Assembly: GCA_013205245.1 (NCBI GenBank) | Contig: JABMNH010000029.1 | Location: 1-40,021, forward strand | DNA length: 40,021 nucleotides | Source: Flavobacteriales bacterium | GTDB lineage: Bacteria > Bacteroidota > Bacteroidia > Flavobacteriales > Flavobacteriaceae | Direction of reading: 5' to 3' | In this document: piece by piece, positions 10,414 through 19,454 of the stretch | Layout of the letters: every line of letters starts with the position of its first letter | How positions within the stretch are numbered: the stretch's first letter is position 1 | Translations under genes and position numbers: made by a program | The notes under the pieces: generated by a model | Told to the model about the DNA's origin: nothing | The model's database searches: none | Seen by the model: the letters and a program-made list of their open reading frames with translations, nothing else

Positions 10414-11165
10414 CAAGATTTAAATTTTTTAAGAGCCTTTTTTGTTTCTTCAGATAAAACCAATCGGCCACTAATGGCAGCGCGTTCATATAAAAGTTTT
10501 TCCCAATGCGCCGTGTTTTGCCAAAGTACTTTTTTCATCGCGTAAAGCGCCTCTTTACTAAAAGTAGCTAAGTTATTTGAAAAGTCGTTTAATGTGATGT
10601 CCATTGCCAAAACATCATTAAAAACATGGGTGTATAATCCTTTTTGAAAAGCCCAATCGGCCGTATGCCAATTTGTAGAAAGGCTTAATTCTGAAAATGC
10701 CGAAAGGCCTATTTTACGCTCAATGGCTGGCGCAATTACAAAAGGCCCAATACCAATGCTTAATTCAGAAAGTTTTATAAAGGCTTGCTCGGTTGCAAAA
10801 GTATAATCGCAAGCAGCAATAATACCCACGCCACCACCAACGGCTTTGCCTTGAACACGACCTATAATTAGTTTAGAACATGTGCGCATCGCGTTAAGCA
10901 AATTGGCAAAACCAGAAAAGAACTTTGTGCCATCTTCTAAATTTGTGATAGCTAAAAGTTCGTCAAATGAAGCACCTGCGCAAAAAGTTTTATCGCCTGC
11001 GCTTTCTAAAACAATAATTCTAACATCATTATCGGCATCCAAAATCTGAATAGTGTCAATTAGTTGTTGTAATAATTCGCTTGGAAAAGCATTACTTTTT
11101 GGATGACTAAATTGCAATTTTGCAACGGCATTTATAACAATGTATGTAATGTTTCCTTTGGTCAT
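10413..11165 (-). CDS. Enoyl-CoA hydratase/isomerase (crotonase) family protein
   Basis: Acts on a CoA thioester. The 250 residues show the crotonase fold: oxyanion-hole segments FCAGASFDEL (around 61-70) and GKAVGGGVGIIAACD (106-120), then FIKLSELSIGIGPF (129-142). The Glu at 134 matches one of the two catalytic glutamates of classical hydratases. The other position, in the GGG.E turn, is Gly here (Gly114), so a plain hydration reaction is doubtful; isomerase, methylglutaconyl-type or other crotonase chemistry is possible. It starts 2 bases after the fabD stop and overlaps the next small gene by 3 bases, so it is in an operon with both. Confidence 0.85.
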   Translation of the reverse strand: MTKGNITYIVINAVAKLQFSHPKSNAFPSELLQQLIDTIQILDADNDVRIIVLESAGDKTFCAGASFDELLAITNLEDGTKFFSGFANLLNAMRTCSKLIIGRVQGKAVGGGVGIIAACDYTFATEQAFIKLSELSIGIGPFVIAPAIERKIGLSAFSELSLSTNWHTADWAFQKGLYTHVFNDVLAMDITLNDFSNNLATFSKEALYAMKKVLWQNTAHWEKLLYERAAISGRLVLSEETKKALKKFKS

Positions 11166-11167
11166 TT

Positions 11168-12064
11168 TTATGGATTTAAATCTTCTAAAGTTGCATTATA
11201 GGTACTTACGTTTCTATCAATTTTTCGCATTAATCCTTGTAAAACCTTACCTGGGCCTACTTCAATAAATTCTGTACCACCATCTTTTATCATTTGTTGG
11301 ATGGTTTGCGTCCATCTAACAGGAGCGGTTAATTGTAGCATTAAATTCTTTTTAATATCATCTGAATTACTAACAGCACTGGCCGTTACATTTTGATATA
11401 TGGGGCAACTTGGCTGATGAAAAATAGTATTTTCTATAGCTGCAGCTAATTCTTCGCGCGCAGGTTCCATTAAAGGCGAATGAAAAGCACCACCAACCGG
11501 TAAAACCAAAGCACGTTTTGCGCCTTTTTCAGTTAATGCTATGCAAGCTTTATTAATAGCTTCAATATCTCCAGAAATTACCAATTGCCCGGGGCAATTG
11601 TAATTGGCAGCAACCACAATGCCGTCAATTTCTGCGCAAGTTTTTTCTACAATATCATCTTCTAAACCTAGAACAGCAGCCATGGTTGATGGTTTTAATT
11701 CGCAGGCTTTTTGCATGGCTAAAGCACGTTGATACACCAATTTTAATCCGTCTTCAAAACTTAAAGTTTTGTTGGCTACCAAAGCCGAGAATTCTCCTAA
11801 AGAATGTCCCGCCACCATTTGAGGTTTAAACACGTCGCCTAAAACATTTGCTAAAATAACGGAATGTAAAAAAATAGCAGGTTGGGTTACTTTTGTTTGT
11901 TTTAAATCTTCGGCAGTGCCTTCAAACATAATATCGGTTATAGAAAAACCCAAAATTTCATTGGCTTTTTCAAATAGTTCTTGTGCAATAACTGAATTTT
12001 CGTATAAGTCTAAGCCCATACCTGAGTATTGAGCGCCTTGACCTGGAAATATATGTGCTTTCAT
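11168..12064 (-). CDS. fabD: Malonyl-CoA:acyl carrier protein transacylase
   Basis: Moves the malonyl group from CoA to acyl carrier protein to feed fatty acid elongation in the cytoplasm. The 298 residues include the N-terminal FPGQGAQYSGMG loop, the nucleophile elbow GHSLGE with Ser88, the substrate-carboxylate Arg113 in YQRALAMQ, and the catalytic His195 in GGAFHSPLM. The length is normal. It heads a leftward operon with a crotonase-family gene, and a -7 element with a plausible -33 lies 20-50 bases upstream. It is not next to fabH, fabG or acpP here. Confidence 0.96.
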   Translation of the reverse strand: MKAHIFPGQGAQYSGMGLDLYENSVIAQELFEKANEILGFSITDIMFEGTAEDLKQTKVTQPAIFLHSVILANVLGDVFKPQMVAGHSLGEFSALVANKTLSFEDGLKLVYQRALAMQKACELKPSTMAAVLGLEDDIVEKTCAEIDGIVVAANYNCPGQLVISGDIEAINKACIALTEKGAKRALVLPVGGAFHSPLMEPAREELAAAIENTIFHQPSCPIYQNVTASAVSNSDDIKKNLMLQLTAPVRWTQTIQQMIKDGGTEFIEVGPGKVLQGLMRKIDRNVSTYNATLEDLNP

Positions 12065-12084
12065 TAATTTTAATTAGGTGTATA

Positions 12085-12092
12085 CAAAAGTA
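12085..12092 (-). promoter_or_regulatory. Putative fabD promoter (-7 element)
   Basis: TACTTTTG on the minus strand matches TAnnTTTG, 20 bases upstream of the fabD ATG. A TTG at 12111-12109, with a 16-base spacer, could be the -33 element, slightly shorter than the usual 17-20. Confidence 0.5.
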
Positions 12093-12139
12093 GAAAATTT
12101 GTTTATAACAATAATTTTATATTTTAGAGGTCTGTGAAA

Positions 12140-12934
12140 TTAAACAATCTCAATTTCTACAACATAGCCTTCATTACTTCGTACATTAAAAACTGCGCCA
12201 TCATCAAAAATAAGATATTGCCCTTTAACACCTTTTAGAGTCCCCGAAAACTCAGGTGTTTTATCTAAACTCAAACTTTTAACCTTTATGGGATATTTTT
12301 CTACAGGAAATTCCAAATGCACTTCTTCGGTATTGTTGCCAAAATATTGTTTTACCTCATTAGGGATAAAAGTTGATAAGCGCTCTTTTTCTGTTTTTAA
12401 ATCGGCATCTGTAACTGTATTGGTTAACATTTTTCGCCAGTTAGTTTTGTCGGACACATGATCTTTTAAAGCCACTTCGGTAATACCTGCTAAATAGCGG
12501 TTTGGAACTTCAACCAAGACAATAGCTTCATGAGCACCTTGATCAATCCACCTTGTTGGGATTTGCGATTTGCGTGTTACACCAACTTTTACATCGCTAG
12601 AATTGGCGAGATATACAATATGCGGTTTTAATTGTACTTCTTTTTCATAGGCCAAATCACGGTCTTCTTTATCTAAATGCGCTGTACTCAATTCGGGGTG
12701 CATAATCCAATCGCCCGTTTGAGGTATATCGTAAAAGCAGTCGTAACAATAACCCTGGCGGTATATTTTTTTATCTTTTCCGCAATTTAAACATTGATAT
12801 TTTAAAAATTTAATACTGATGTTCTTATTGATAAGCTGATTTAAATTGATGAAATCGTTATCCATATTTAAATAATAATTAATAGGACTTCCTATTTCTG
12901 ATAACATCTTTTTTAAAACACCTTGATATTGCAT
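12140..12934 (-). CDS. DUF2797-family zinc-ribbon protein
   Basis: Function unknown. From the chosen start (MQYQGVLKKM) the protein has 264 residues. A zinc ribbon is formed by Cys48, Cys51, Cys63 and Cys66 (CLNCGKD and CYDCFYD). It is followed by HIVYLANSSDVKVGVTRKSQIPTRWIDQGA, a strand-turn-strand pattern resembling the GIY-YIG nuclease core, and a later region ending in a small beta domain (SGTLKGVKGQYLIFDDGAVFNVR). That it is a nuclease or nucleic-acid-binding protein is inference from this resemblance. An upstream in-frame ATG at 12952 would add six residues, but the likely -7 element at 12970-12963 leaves a more normal leader for 12934. It diverges from the GH3 gene. Confidence 0.78.
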   Translation of the reverse strand: MQYQGVLKKMLSEIGSPINYYLNMDNDFINLNQLINKNISIKFLKYQCLNCGKDKKIYRQGYCYDCFYDIPQTGDWIMHPELSTAHLDKEDRDLAYEKEVQLKPHIVYLANSSDVKVGVTRKSQIPTRWIDQGAHEAIVLVEVPNRYLAGITEVALKDHVSDKTNWRKMLTNTVTDADLKTEKERLSTFIPNEVKQYFGNNTEEVHLEFPVEKYPIKVKSLSLDKTPEFSGTLKGVKGQYLIFDDGAVFNVRSNEGYVVEIEIV

Positions 12935-12939
12935 TATTT

Positions 12940-12947
12940 TATTTTTG
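12940..12947 (+). promoter_or_regulatory. Putative -7 element for the GH3 gene
   Basis: TATTTTTG fits TAnnTTTG and lies 68 bases upstream of the GH3 start. A TTG at 12923-12925 is only 14 bases away, so the -33 is weak. The site overlaps the 5' leader of the divergent DUF2797 gene. Confidence 0.35.
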
Positions 12948-12962
12948 TACATTTAATGGCTA

Positions 12963-12970
12963 TAAAGATA
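12963..12970 (-). promoter_or_regulatory. Putative -7 element for the DUF2797 gene
   Basis: TATCTTTA on the minus strand is one base from TAnnTTTG. It lies 28 bases upstream of the ATG at 12934, a spacing typical of the other promoters in this window. Confidence 0.35.
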
Positions 12971-13014
12971 CACAAATACCAAAAAGAGAAACCTTAAAAT
13001 CTACACATCTAACC

Positions 13015-14526
13015 ATGCCTTTTTCTTTTATCAACACGGTGGCTTCTTGGATTTTAAAAAAACGCCATCATCAAATTGAATTGTTTTTACAGTATCCTAT
13101 AGAGGTACAGCAAGAAGTGTTGCAAAATTTGTTGCAAACAGCTAAAAATACCGAAGTCGGTAAAGAATATGGTTTTAATGAAATCGACAATTATACAGAC
13201 TTTGTAGAACGCATCCCTTTAAGAAAGTACGAAGATATCGAGCCACTCATAACGCGGACCAGAAACGGTGAGCAGAATGTATTTTGGCCAACACCTATAA
13301 ATTGGTTCGCCAAATCGAGTGGCACTACCAATGCTAAAAGTAAATTTATTCCCGTAAGTCAAGAATCTTTAGACGATTGCCATTTAAATGCAGGTACTGA
13401 CATGTTGGGCTTATATGTGTATGGCAATGAAGAAGCCGCCCTTTTTACTGGAAAAGGCTTAATCTTGGGAGGCAGCAGTGATGTTTATAAAAACAGCCTT
13501 TCTAATTTTGGCGATTTGTCGGCTATTATAATCGAAAACCTGCCCTTTTGGGCAGAATATGGCAGTGCTTTAAAACAAGAAACGGCTCTAATGCGTGATT
13601 GGGAAACCAAATTAGATGCCATTGTTAACGAAACTATTGGCGAAAACATCACAAGTATTTCGGGAGTTCCCTCATGGATGTTGGTTTTGTTAAACCGTGT
13701 GTTAGAAGTGACAGGTAAATCTAATATTTTGGAAGTTTGGCCTAATCTAGAAGTCTACTTTCATGGTGGCGTAAATTTTAATCCGTACAGAGCACAATAT
13801 CATAAATTGATTCCTAAAAAGAGTTTTAAATATTTTGAAGTATACAATGCTTCAGAAGGATTTTTTGCGATTCAAGATCGAAATCATTCGTACGATTTAT
13901 TGTTGATGTTAGATTATGGTATTTTTTACGAATTCATCCCGATGGATGCCTTTGATGGTACAAATTCTAAAGCCATTCCGTTAAGCGAAGTCAAAAAGAA
14001 TAAAAATTACGCCATGGTTATTACCACTAATGGCGGTTTATGGCGCTATATAATTGGAGATACGGTTAAGTTTACAAGTTTGTATCCGTTTAGAATTCGC
14101 ATTACAGGACGCACCAAACATTTTATAAATGTTTTTGGCGAAGAATTGATTATAGAAAATGCCGAAGAAGCTTTAAAACACGCCTGTTTAAAAACAAAAT
14201 CGGCTGTTTTAGAATATACTGTAGCCCCTATTTTTATGAAAGGTAAAAGCAAAGGGGCTCATGAATGGATGGTTGAATTTAGCAAGCAGCCCAAAGATTT
14301 AGATTATTTTACTGAGCTTTTAGACAACGCTTTAAAAGCTTTAAATTCTGATTATGAAGCCAAACGTTATATTGATATTACTTTAAAACGCCCTCAAATA
14401 AACATTGCCCGAAAAGGTTTGTTTTATGATTGGTTAAAACTGAAGGGTAAATTGGGTGGACAACACAAAGTCCCCAGATTGTCTAATGATAGAGATTTTA
14501 TGGATGACCTTTTAAAAATGAATTAA
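13015..14526 (+). CDS. GH3-family acyl-adenylating enzyme
   Basis: Bacterial member of the GH3 (auxin-responsive promoter) family. Plant members join amino acids to carboxylate hormones through an acyl-adenylate. The ATP-binding motif SSGTTNAKSKFIPVS lies at 101-115, a second acyl-adenylase motif YNASEGFFAIQ near 280, and GGLWRYIIGDTVKFTS near 344 contains the Asp that usually binds ribose. GRTKHFINVFGEE then leads to the small C-terminal domain. The 503 residues match other Flavobacteriaceae members. There is no signal peptide, so it is cytoplasmic. It stands alone on its strand, and its stop shares TTAA with the converging polyprenyl synthase gene. The substrate pair is unknown. Confidence 0.85.
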   Translation: MPFSFINTVASWILKKRHHQIELFLQYPIEVQQEVLQNLLQTAKNTEVGKEYGFNEIDNYTDFVERIPLRKYEDIEPLITRTRNGEQNVFWPTPINWFAKSSGTTNAKSKFIPVSQESLDDCHLNAGTDMLGLYVYGNEEAALFTGKGLILGGSSDVYKNSLSNFGDLSAIIIENLPFWAEYGSALKQETALMRDWETKLDAIVNETIGENITSISGVPSWMLVLLNRVLEVTGKSNILEVWPNLEVYFHGGVNFNPYRAQYHKLIPKKSFKYFEVYNASEGFFAIQDRNHSYDLLLMLDYGIFYEFIPMDAFDGTNSKAIPLSEVKKNKNYAMVITTNGGLWRYIIGDTVKFTSLYPFRIRITGRTKHFINVFGEELIIENAEEALKHACLKTKSAVLEYTVAPIFMKGKSKGAHEWMVEFSKQPKDLDYFTELLDNALKALNSDYEAKRYIDITLKRPQINIARKGLFYDWLKLKGKLGGQHKVPRLSNDRDFMDDLLKMN

Positions 14527-15500
14527 ATTTTCCTTTCAATCACATAGTTTACCATGGTTAGTAAACTGCTTTTATAAGGAGAATCGGGATAGTTTTGTAA
14601 TAAGCTTAAAGCTTTGGTTTGGTAATCTTTCATATTTGAAATGGTATATTCTATACCGCCACTTTTTTTGACAAAATCAATGACTTCTTTAACCCGTTTT
14701 TTATCTCTATTATGATTTTTAATAGAATTTATCAGCCAATTTTTTTCTTTTTTGGAGCAATGATTTAAAGTGTAAATCAGCGGAAGCGTCATTTTTTGTT
14801 CTTTAATATCGATGCCTGTTGGTTTGCCGATTTGTGCATCGGTATAGTCAAATAAATCGTCTTTAATTTGAAAAGCAATACCAATCAATTCACCAAATTT
14901 GCGCATGGTGGCAATGTCTTCATCAGAAGCATTTACACTGGCAGCGCCAATGCCACAACAAGCCGCTATTAAAGTGGCTGTTTTTTGACGGATGATTTCG
15001 AAATAGACATCCTCAGTAATATCTAATTTTCGGGCTTTTTCAATTTGTAATAATTCGCCCTCGCTCATTTCTTTTACAGCAATAGAAATAAGTTTAAGAA
15101 TGTCAAAATCGTCATGATCTATAGAGAGCAACAAACCTTTCGACAATAAATAATCGCCAACCAAAACAGCAATCTTATTTTTCCATAAAGCATTTAAAGA
15201 GAAAAATCCGCGGCGACGGTTACTATCATCAACCACATCATCATGTACCAAAGTGGCTGTATGAATGAGTTCTATAATGGAGGCACCTCTGTAAGTACGT
15301 TCTGTAAAATTACCTTTAGATACCATTTTAGCAACCAAAAACACAAACATGGGCCGCATTTGTTTGCCTTTACGGCGCACAATAAAATGTGTAATGCGGT
15401 TTAAAAGTGGCACTTTACTAACCATTGATTCTTTAAACTTGCGTTCAAAGATTTCCATTTCTATTTGGATGGGTTGCTTTATTTGTGCGACTATATTCAC
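14523..15500 (-). CDS. Long-chain polyprenyl diphosphate synthase
   Basis: Adds isopentenyl diphosphate units to an allylic primer, most likely to make the menaquinone side chain. The 325 residues carry both Asp-rich motifs: first HDDVVDDSNRRR (Asp pair at 87-88) and second QIKDDLFDYT (Asp pair at 214-215). The residue five places before the first motif is Ala, small, as in enzymes making products longer than farnesyl diphosphate. GKPTGIDIKEQKMTLPLIY is also typical. Flavobacteriaceae use menaquinone-6, so a hexaprenyl product is likely but cannot be read directly. It starts 6 bases after the glnS stop, so the two are probably co-transcribed. It overlaps the 3' end of the GH3 gene by 4 bases. 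Confidence 0.9.
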   Translation of the reverse strand: MNIVAQIKQPIQIEMEIFERKFKESMVSKVPLLNRITHFIVRRKGKQMRPMFVFLVAKMVSKGNFTERTYRGASIIELIHTATLVHDDVVDDSNRRRGFFSLNALWKNKIAVLVGDYLLSKGLLLSIDHDDFDILKLISIAVKEMSEGELLQIEKARKLDITEDVYFEIIRQKTATLIAACCGIGAASVNASDEDIATMRKFGELIGIAFQIKDDLFDYTDAQIGKPTGIDIKEQKMTLPLIYTLNHCSKKEKNWLINSIKNHNRDKKRVKEVIDFVKKSGGIEYTISNMKDYQTKALSLLQNYPDSPYKSSLLTMVNYVIERKI

Positions 15501-15506
15501 TTAAAT

Positions 15507-17198
15507 CTATTGTTTTGCCTCAGTTTTTGCCCAACTATCCCTTAACGACACAGTGCGGTTAAAAACCAATTTTTCTGATGTGCTGTCGTTATCAATATTA
15601 AAATAGCCTAAGCGTTGGAACTGAAAACGGTCGCTTACATTGGCTTCTTTTAAACTAGGTTCAACAAATGCATTGTTATTGATTACTAAAGAATCTGGGT
15701 TTATAAAAGTTTTAAAATCCACTTCTTTTTGGCTGTCTGGCGCTTCGTGGTTAAATAATCGGTCATACAAACGCACTTCTGCTTTTACGGCGTGTTGTAC
15801 AGAAACCCAATGCAAAGTGCCTTTAACTTTACGCTGACTTTCTTCTGTGCCACTGCCACTTCTGCTCAAAGTATCATAAGTACAATGAATTTCTAAAATC
15901 TCGTCGGCATCATTTTTTACCACACTATTTGCTTTTATGATATAAGCATTTTTTAAACGCACTTCTTTATCGAGTTTTAAACGAAAAAACTTTTTGTTGG
16001 CTTGTTCTCTAAAATCTTCGCGTTCAATATAAATTTCTCTAGAAAAAGGCACTTTTCTAAAACCAGCAGATGCGTCTTCTTGGTTATTTTCGGCTTCTAA
16101 CCACTCTTCTTGCCCTTCGGGATAGTTGGTGATAATCACTTTTACAGGATCTAAAACGGCCATCACACGAGGTGCTGTTTTGTTTAAATCGTCTTTAATA
16201 CAGAATTCTAAAAGCGCCACATCAGTCACGTTATCACGTTTGGCAATGCCTGCCAATTCACTGAATTTCTTGATAGCTTCTGGTGTGTAGCCACGTCGGC
16301 GTAAACCAGAAATTGTTGGCATACGTGGGTCATCCCAACCGTTTACCAAGTTTTCTTCAACCAATTGCAAGAGTTTGCGTTTGCTCATAACGGTATAACT
16401 CAAATTACGACGGGCAAATTCGCGTTGTTTTGGACGCATTAATTCGGCGTCATGAACTTGATCTAAAAACCAGTCGTATAATTCGCGGTGGTTTTTGAAT
16501 TCTAAAGTGCAAATGGAGTGCGATATTTGTTCAATATAATCAGATTCACCATGTGTCCAATCGTACATCGGATAGATGTTCCAATCATTACCCGTACGGT
16601 GATGGGCACGTTTTAAGACACGATAGATTATAGGGTCGCGCATCAACATATTTGGCGATGTCATATCAATTTTAGCACGTAAAACATGGGTAGCTTCGTT
16701 AAAGCCGCCTTTTTTCATGCTTTCGAAAAGAGATAGATTTTCTTCAACAGAACGGTTTCTATGTGGACTATTAACACCCACTTTAATAGGCGAGCCTTTT
16801 TGTTGCGCCATCACTTCAGATGATTGGTCATCTACATAAGCTTTGCCATTTTTTATCAGTAAAACAGCCCAATCGTATAATTGTTGAAAATAATCTGAAG
16901 AGTACAATTCTTTATCCCACTCAAAGCCTAACCATTTAATATCGTGTTTTATGGCATCAACATATTCTTGCTCTTCTTTGGCAGGATTTGTATCGTCAAA
17001 ACGCAAATTAACTGGGGCATTGTAGCTTAAGCCCAAACCAAAATTTAAACAAATAGAGGCGGCATGACCAATGTGTAAATAGCCATTTGGTTCTGGCGGA
17101 AAACGGAAACGTAACTTTTTAGGATGAATTCCGTTTGCTAAATCTTCTTCTATAATTTGCTCTAAAAAATTGAGCGGTTTTTTAGTATCTTCTGTCAT
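15507..17198 (-). CDS. glnS: Glutaminyl-tRNA synthetase
   Basis: Class I synthetase that charges tRNA-Gln with glutamine. The 563 residues contain PPEPNGYLHIGHA with the HIGH motif at 42-45, RFDDTNPAKEEQEYVD, and the KMSKS equivalent VMSKRK (270-275). A two-barrel anticodon-binding C-terminus follows. Presence of GlnRS implies direct charging instead of, or in addition to, the transamidation route. I use the ATG at 17198 (MTEDTKKPLNF). The frame extends to a TTG at 17216, but a -7 element at 17221-17214 overlaps that codon, which excludes it as a start. Confidence 0.96.
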   Translation of the reverse strand: MTEDTKKPLNFLEQIIEEDLANGIHPKKLRFRFPPEPNGYLHIGHAASICLNFGLGLSYNAPVNLRFDDTNPAKEEQEYVDAIKHDIKWLGFEWDKELYSSDYFQQLYDWAVLLIKNGKAYVDDQSSEVMAQQKGSPIKVGVNSPHRNRSVEENLSLFESMKKGGFNEATHVLRAKIDMTSPNMLMRDPIIYRVLKRAHHRTGNDWNIYPMYDWTHGESDYIEQISHSICTLEFKNHRELYDWFLDQVHDAELMRPKQREFARRNLSYTVMSKRKLLQLVEENLVNGWDDPRMPTISGLRRRGYTPEAIKKFSELAGIAKRDNVTDVALLEFCIKDDLNKTAPRVMAVLDPVKVIITNYPEGQEEWLEAENNQEDASAGFRKVPFSREIYIEREDFREQANKKFFRLKLDKEVRLKNAYIIKANSVVKNDADEILEIHCTYDTLSRSGSGTEESQRKVKGTLHWVSVQHAVKAEVRLYDRLFNHEAPDSQKEVDFKTFINPDSLVINNNAFVEPSLKEANVSDRFQFQRLGYFNIDNDSTSEKLVFNRTVSLRDSWAKTEAKQ

Positions 17199-17213
17199 TT
17201 TTATTGAAAAAAG

Positions 17214-17221
17214 CAAAATTA
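17214..17221 (-). promoter_or_regulatory. Putative glnS promoter (-7 element)
   Basis: TAATTTTG on the minus strand fits TAnnTTTG and ends 16 bases before the glnS ATG, implying a leader of about 10 bases. It decides the start codon, because the upstream TTG would lie inside it. Confidence 0.45.
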
Positions 17222-17264
17222 ATTAAAATAGTTGGTTTGAAAGGGGTTTTAGATTTAAAACAGC

Positions 17265-18617
17265 TTATAAGCCAAGCATCATTTTAGCAACTATAAAATA
17301 GATTAAAATACCAAAAATATCATTGCTTGTAGTTACAAAAGGGCCCGTTGCAATGGCCGGATCTATATTGAGTTTGTCTAGAACAATAGGTACAATTGTG
17401 CCAATAACGGCGGCATTTATAATGACTGTAACCAATGCTATGGCAATTGTAAAAGATATGTCTAAATTGGTGTGAAATAAAAATTGACTTAAACCAAAAA
17501 CAATACTCGCCATGACCAATCCGTTAAGTAAACCTATTAATAATTGTTTGATAATATGGGTTAAAAGCTTGCCTTTAAAAGATTTGTTGGCCATACTTTG
17601 CACAACAATGGCCGATGATTGTACACCCACATTGCCAGCAGAAGAATTAATGAGTGGAATAAAGATGATAAGCAACGGCGCAGTTTTCATAATTGTTTGA
17701 AAATCTTTAATAATAATGGCAGCAAAAGTGCCGCTAATCATCCCTATAAGCAGCCAAGGTAAACGCGCGCGTGTCATTTTAAAAACGCTGTCATCAGAGT
17801 CAATGTCCTCAGAAATACCCGCAGCCATTTGGTAATCTTTTTCGGCTTCTTCGGTAATAAAATCTACCACATCATCAATGGTAATTTGACCTACTAAAAC
17901 ACCAAGATCATCAATAACAGGCAAGACAACCAAATCGTATTTTTGCATAATTTGGGCCACATCTTCGCCATCATCATCCACTTTAACCGATACAACTTTG
18001 GGGTCAAATATTTCTTTAACAGGTGTTCTGGCAGAAGTTGTAAGCAAACTTTTTAAAGACAGAATACCTTTTAATTTATTAGCATTATCAACAACATAAA
18101 TAGTGTGTACTTTTTCGAGTTCTTGCGCTTGACGGCGCATTTCTTTGACACATTTTAAATTGGTCCAATTCTCATTAACTTCTACAAATTCTTTTGCCAT
18201 AAGACCGCCTGCCGTATCTTCTTGGTAACGTAAAAGATCAACAATATCTTTGGCGTGCTCAACATCTTCAATATGACTGATAACTTCCTGTTTTTTAGCT
18301 TCAGAAAGTTCGCCAATAATATCAGCAGCATCATCGGTTTCTAGCTCTTCAATATTTTGAGCAATTTCTTTGGATGATAAACCTTTTAAAACGCGTTCTC
18401 TTACATCATCTTCGAGCTCAATTAAAATATCGGCAGATTGCTCATCATCAATAAGTTTAAAGAGATAAATAGCATGGTCAAAATCTAATTCATCAATAAT
18501 ATCAGCAATATCAGCATAGTGTAATTCTTTTAAAAGTAAAGAAACCTGCTCGCTGTTATTAGCATCGATTAGGTTTTCTAAATTTTCTATAAAGTTTTTG
18601 TTGATTTCAAATTGCAT
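17265..18617 (-). CDS. mgtE: Magnesium transporter MgtE
   Basis: Inner-membrane Mg2+ channel gated by cytoplasmic magnesium. Domains in order over 450 residues are: an acidic superhelical N domain built of repeated helices (about 10-130, with [29 protein letters not shown]), TAGGLM at the start of two CBS domains (about 137-255), a plug helix, and five membrane segments from about 285. The last part has the conserved [13 protein letters not shown] and [12 protein letters not shown] segments. Its start overlaps the 3' end of ksgA by 11 bases, so the pair is translationally coupled. I see no separate promoter. Confidence 0.95.
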   Translation of the reverse strand: MQFEINKNFIENLENLIDANNSEQVSLLLKELHYADIADIIDELDFDHAIYLFKLIDDEQSADILIELEDDVRERVLKGLSSKEIAQNIEELETDDAADIIGELSEAKKQEVISHIEDVEHAKDIVDLLRYQEDTAGGLMAKEFVEVNENWTNLKCVKEMRRQAQELEKVHTIYVVDNANKLKGILSLKSLLTTSARTPVKEIFDPKVVSVKVDDDGEDVAQIMQKYDLVVLPVIDDLGVLVGQITIDDVVDFITEEAEKDYQMAAGISEDIDSDDSVFKMTRARLPWLLIGMISGTFAAIIIKDFQTIMKTAPLLIIFIPLINSSAGNVGVQSSAIVVQSMANKSFKGKLLTHIIKQLLIGLLNGLVMASIVFGLSQFLFHTNLDISFTIAIALVTVIINAAVIGTIVPIVLDKLNIDPAIATGPFVTTSNDIFGILIYFIVAKMMLGL

Positions 18618-19383
18618 CGTTTTGGATTTTACCCGTTAAGTTGATAAATTGTGCGACCGATAATTGTTCGGGGCGTTTCGCAAAGATAGCATCTTCTCTC
18701 AATTTATCTGATAAATTAAAAGATTTTAAGCTGTTACGTAAGGTTTTTCTACGTTGCCCAAAGCTGGTTTTAACCACACGAAAGAACAAAGTTTCATCAA
18801 CTTCTAAAGTAAAAACATCTTTGCGTGTCATAATTAAAACACCAGAATCTACTTTTGGAGGTGGATTAAAAACAGTAGGTGGTACTGTAAATAAATAGCT
18901 GACCTCATAAAACGCTTGTGTTAAAACAGATAGGATGCCATAGATTTTTGAGCCTTCTTTATGTGCGATGCGTTGGGCGACTTCCTTTTGAAACATGCCG
19001 CAAAGTTCTGGAATATAAGCTCTGTATTCTAACATCTTAAAAACTATTTGAGAGGATATATTATATGGAAAGTTGCCAATAATGGCGATTTGTTTTTGGT
19101 TAAAGTAGGCCGAAACATCTAATTTTAAAAAGTCTTTTTCAATAATGTCATTGGCTAAATTTAAAAAATGGACTTTTAAGTAATCAACCGATTCTGGATC
19201 TATTTCTATAACATGTGTTTTGTATTTTTTCTGTAGTAAATACTTTGTAAGCACACCCATACCAGGGCCAATTTCTAGCACGTCATTATAGCCTTTTTCG
19301 GTTAAGGCATTGGCTATGTTTTTAGCAATAGTTTCATCGGTTAAAAAATGTTGTCCAAGATATTTTTTAGGGCGTACTGTCAT
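18607..19383 (-). CDS. rsmA: 16S rRNA dimethyladenosine transferase
   Basis: Also called ksgA; dimethylates two adjacent adenosines near the 3' end of 16S rRNA during 30S assembly. The 258 residues start [12 protein letters not shown], as in the family, followed by the SAM-binding [11 protein letters not shown] (36-46) and the N6-adenine methyltransferase motif NFPYNIS (104-110). [13 protein letters not shown] lies near the C-terminus. The length is normal. It overlaps mgtE by 11 bases and has a consensus -7 element 30 bases upstream. Confidence 0.96.
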   Translation of the reverse strand: MTVRPKKYLGQHFLTDETIAKNIANALTEKGYNDVLEIGPGMGVLTKYLLQKKYKTHVIEIDPESVDYLKVHFLNLANDIIEKDFLKLDVSAYFNQKQIAIIGNFPYNISSQIVFKMLEYRAYIPELCGMFQKEVAQRIAHKEGSKIYGILSVLTQAFYEVSYLFTVPPTVFNPPPKVDSGVLIMTRKDVFTLEVDETLFFRVVKTSFGQRRKTLRNSLKSFNLSDKLREDAIFAKRPEQLSVAQFINLTGKIQNDAI

Positions 19384-19412
19384 TTAAACAAGTGTGTGTA
19401 GTGTAATATATG

Positions 19413-19420
19413 CAAAGTTA
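19413..19420 (-). promoter_or_regulatory. Putative ksgA-mgtE promoter (-7 element)
   Basis: TAACTTTG on the minus strand matches TAnnTTTG and ends 29 bases upstream of the ksgA ATG, within the 71-base gap after the membrane-protein gene. No clear -33. Confidence 0.45.
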
Positions 19421-19454
19421 CGGAAAGTATTTGCGAAAACTATATGATTGGTAT

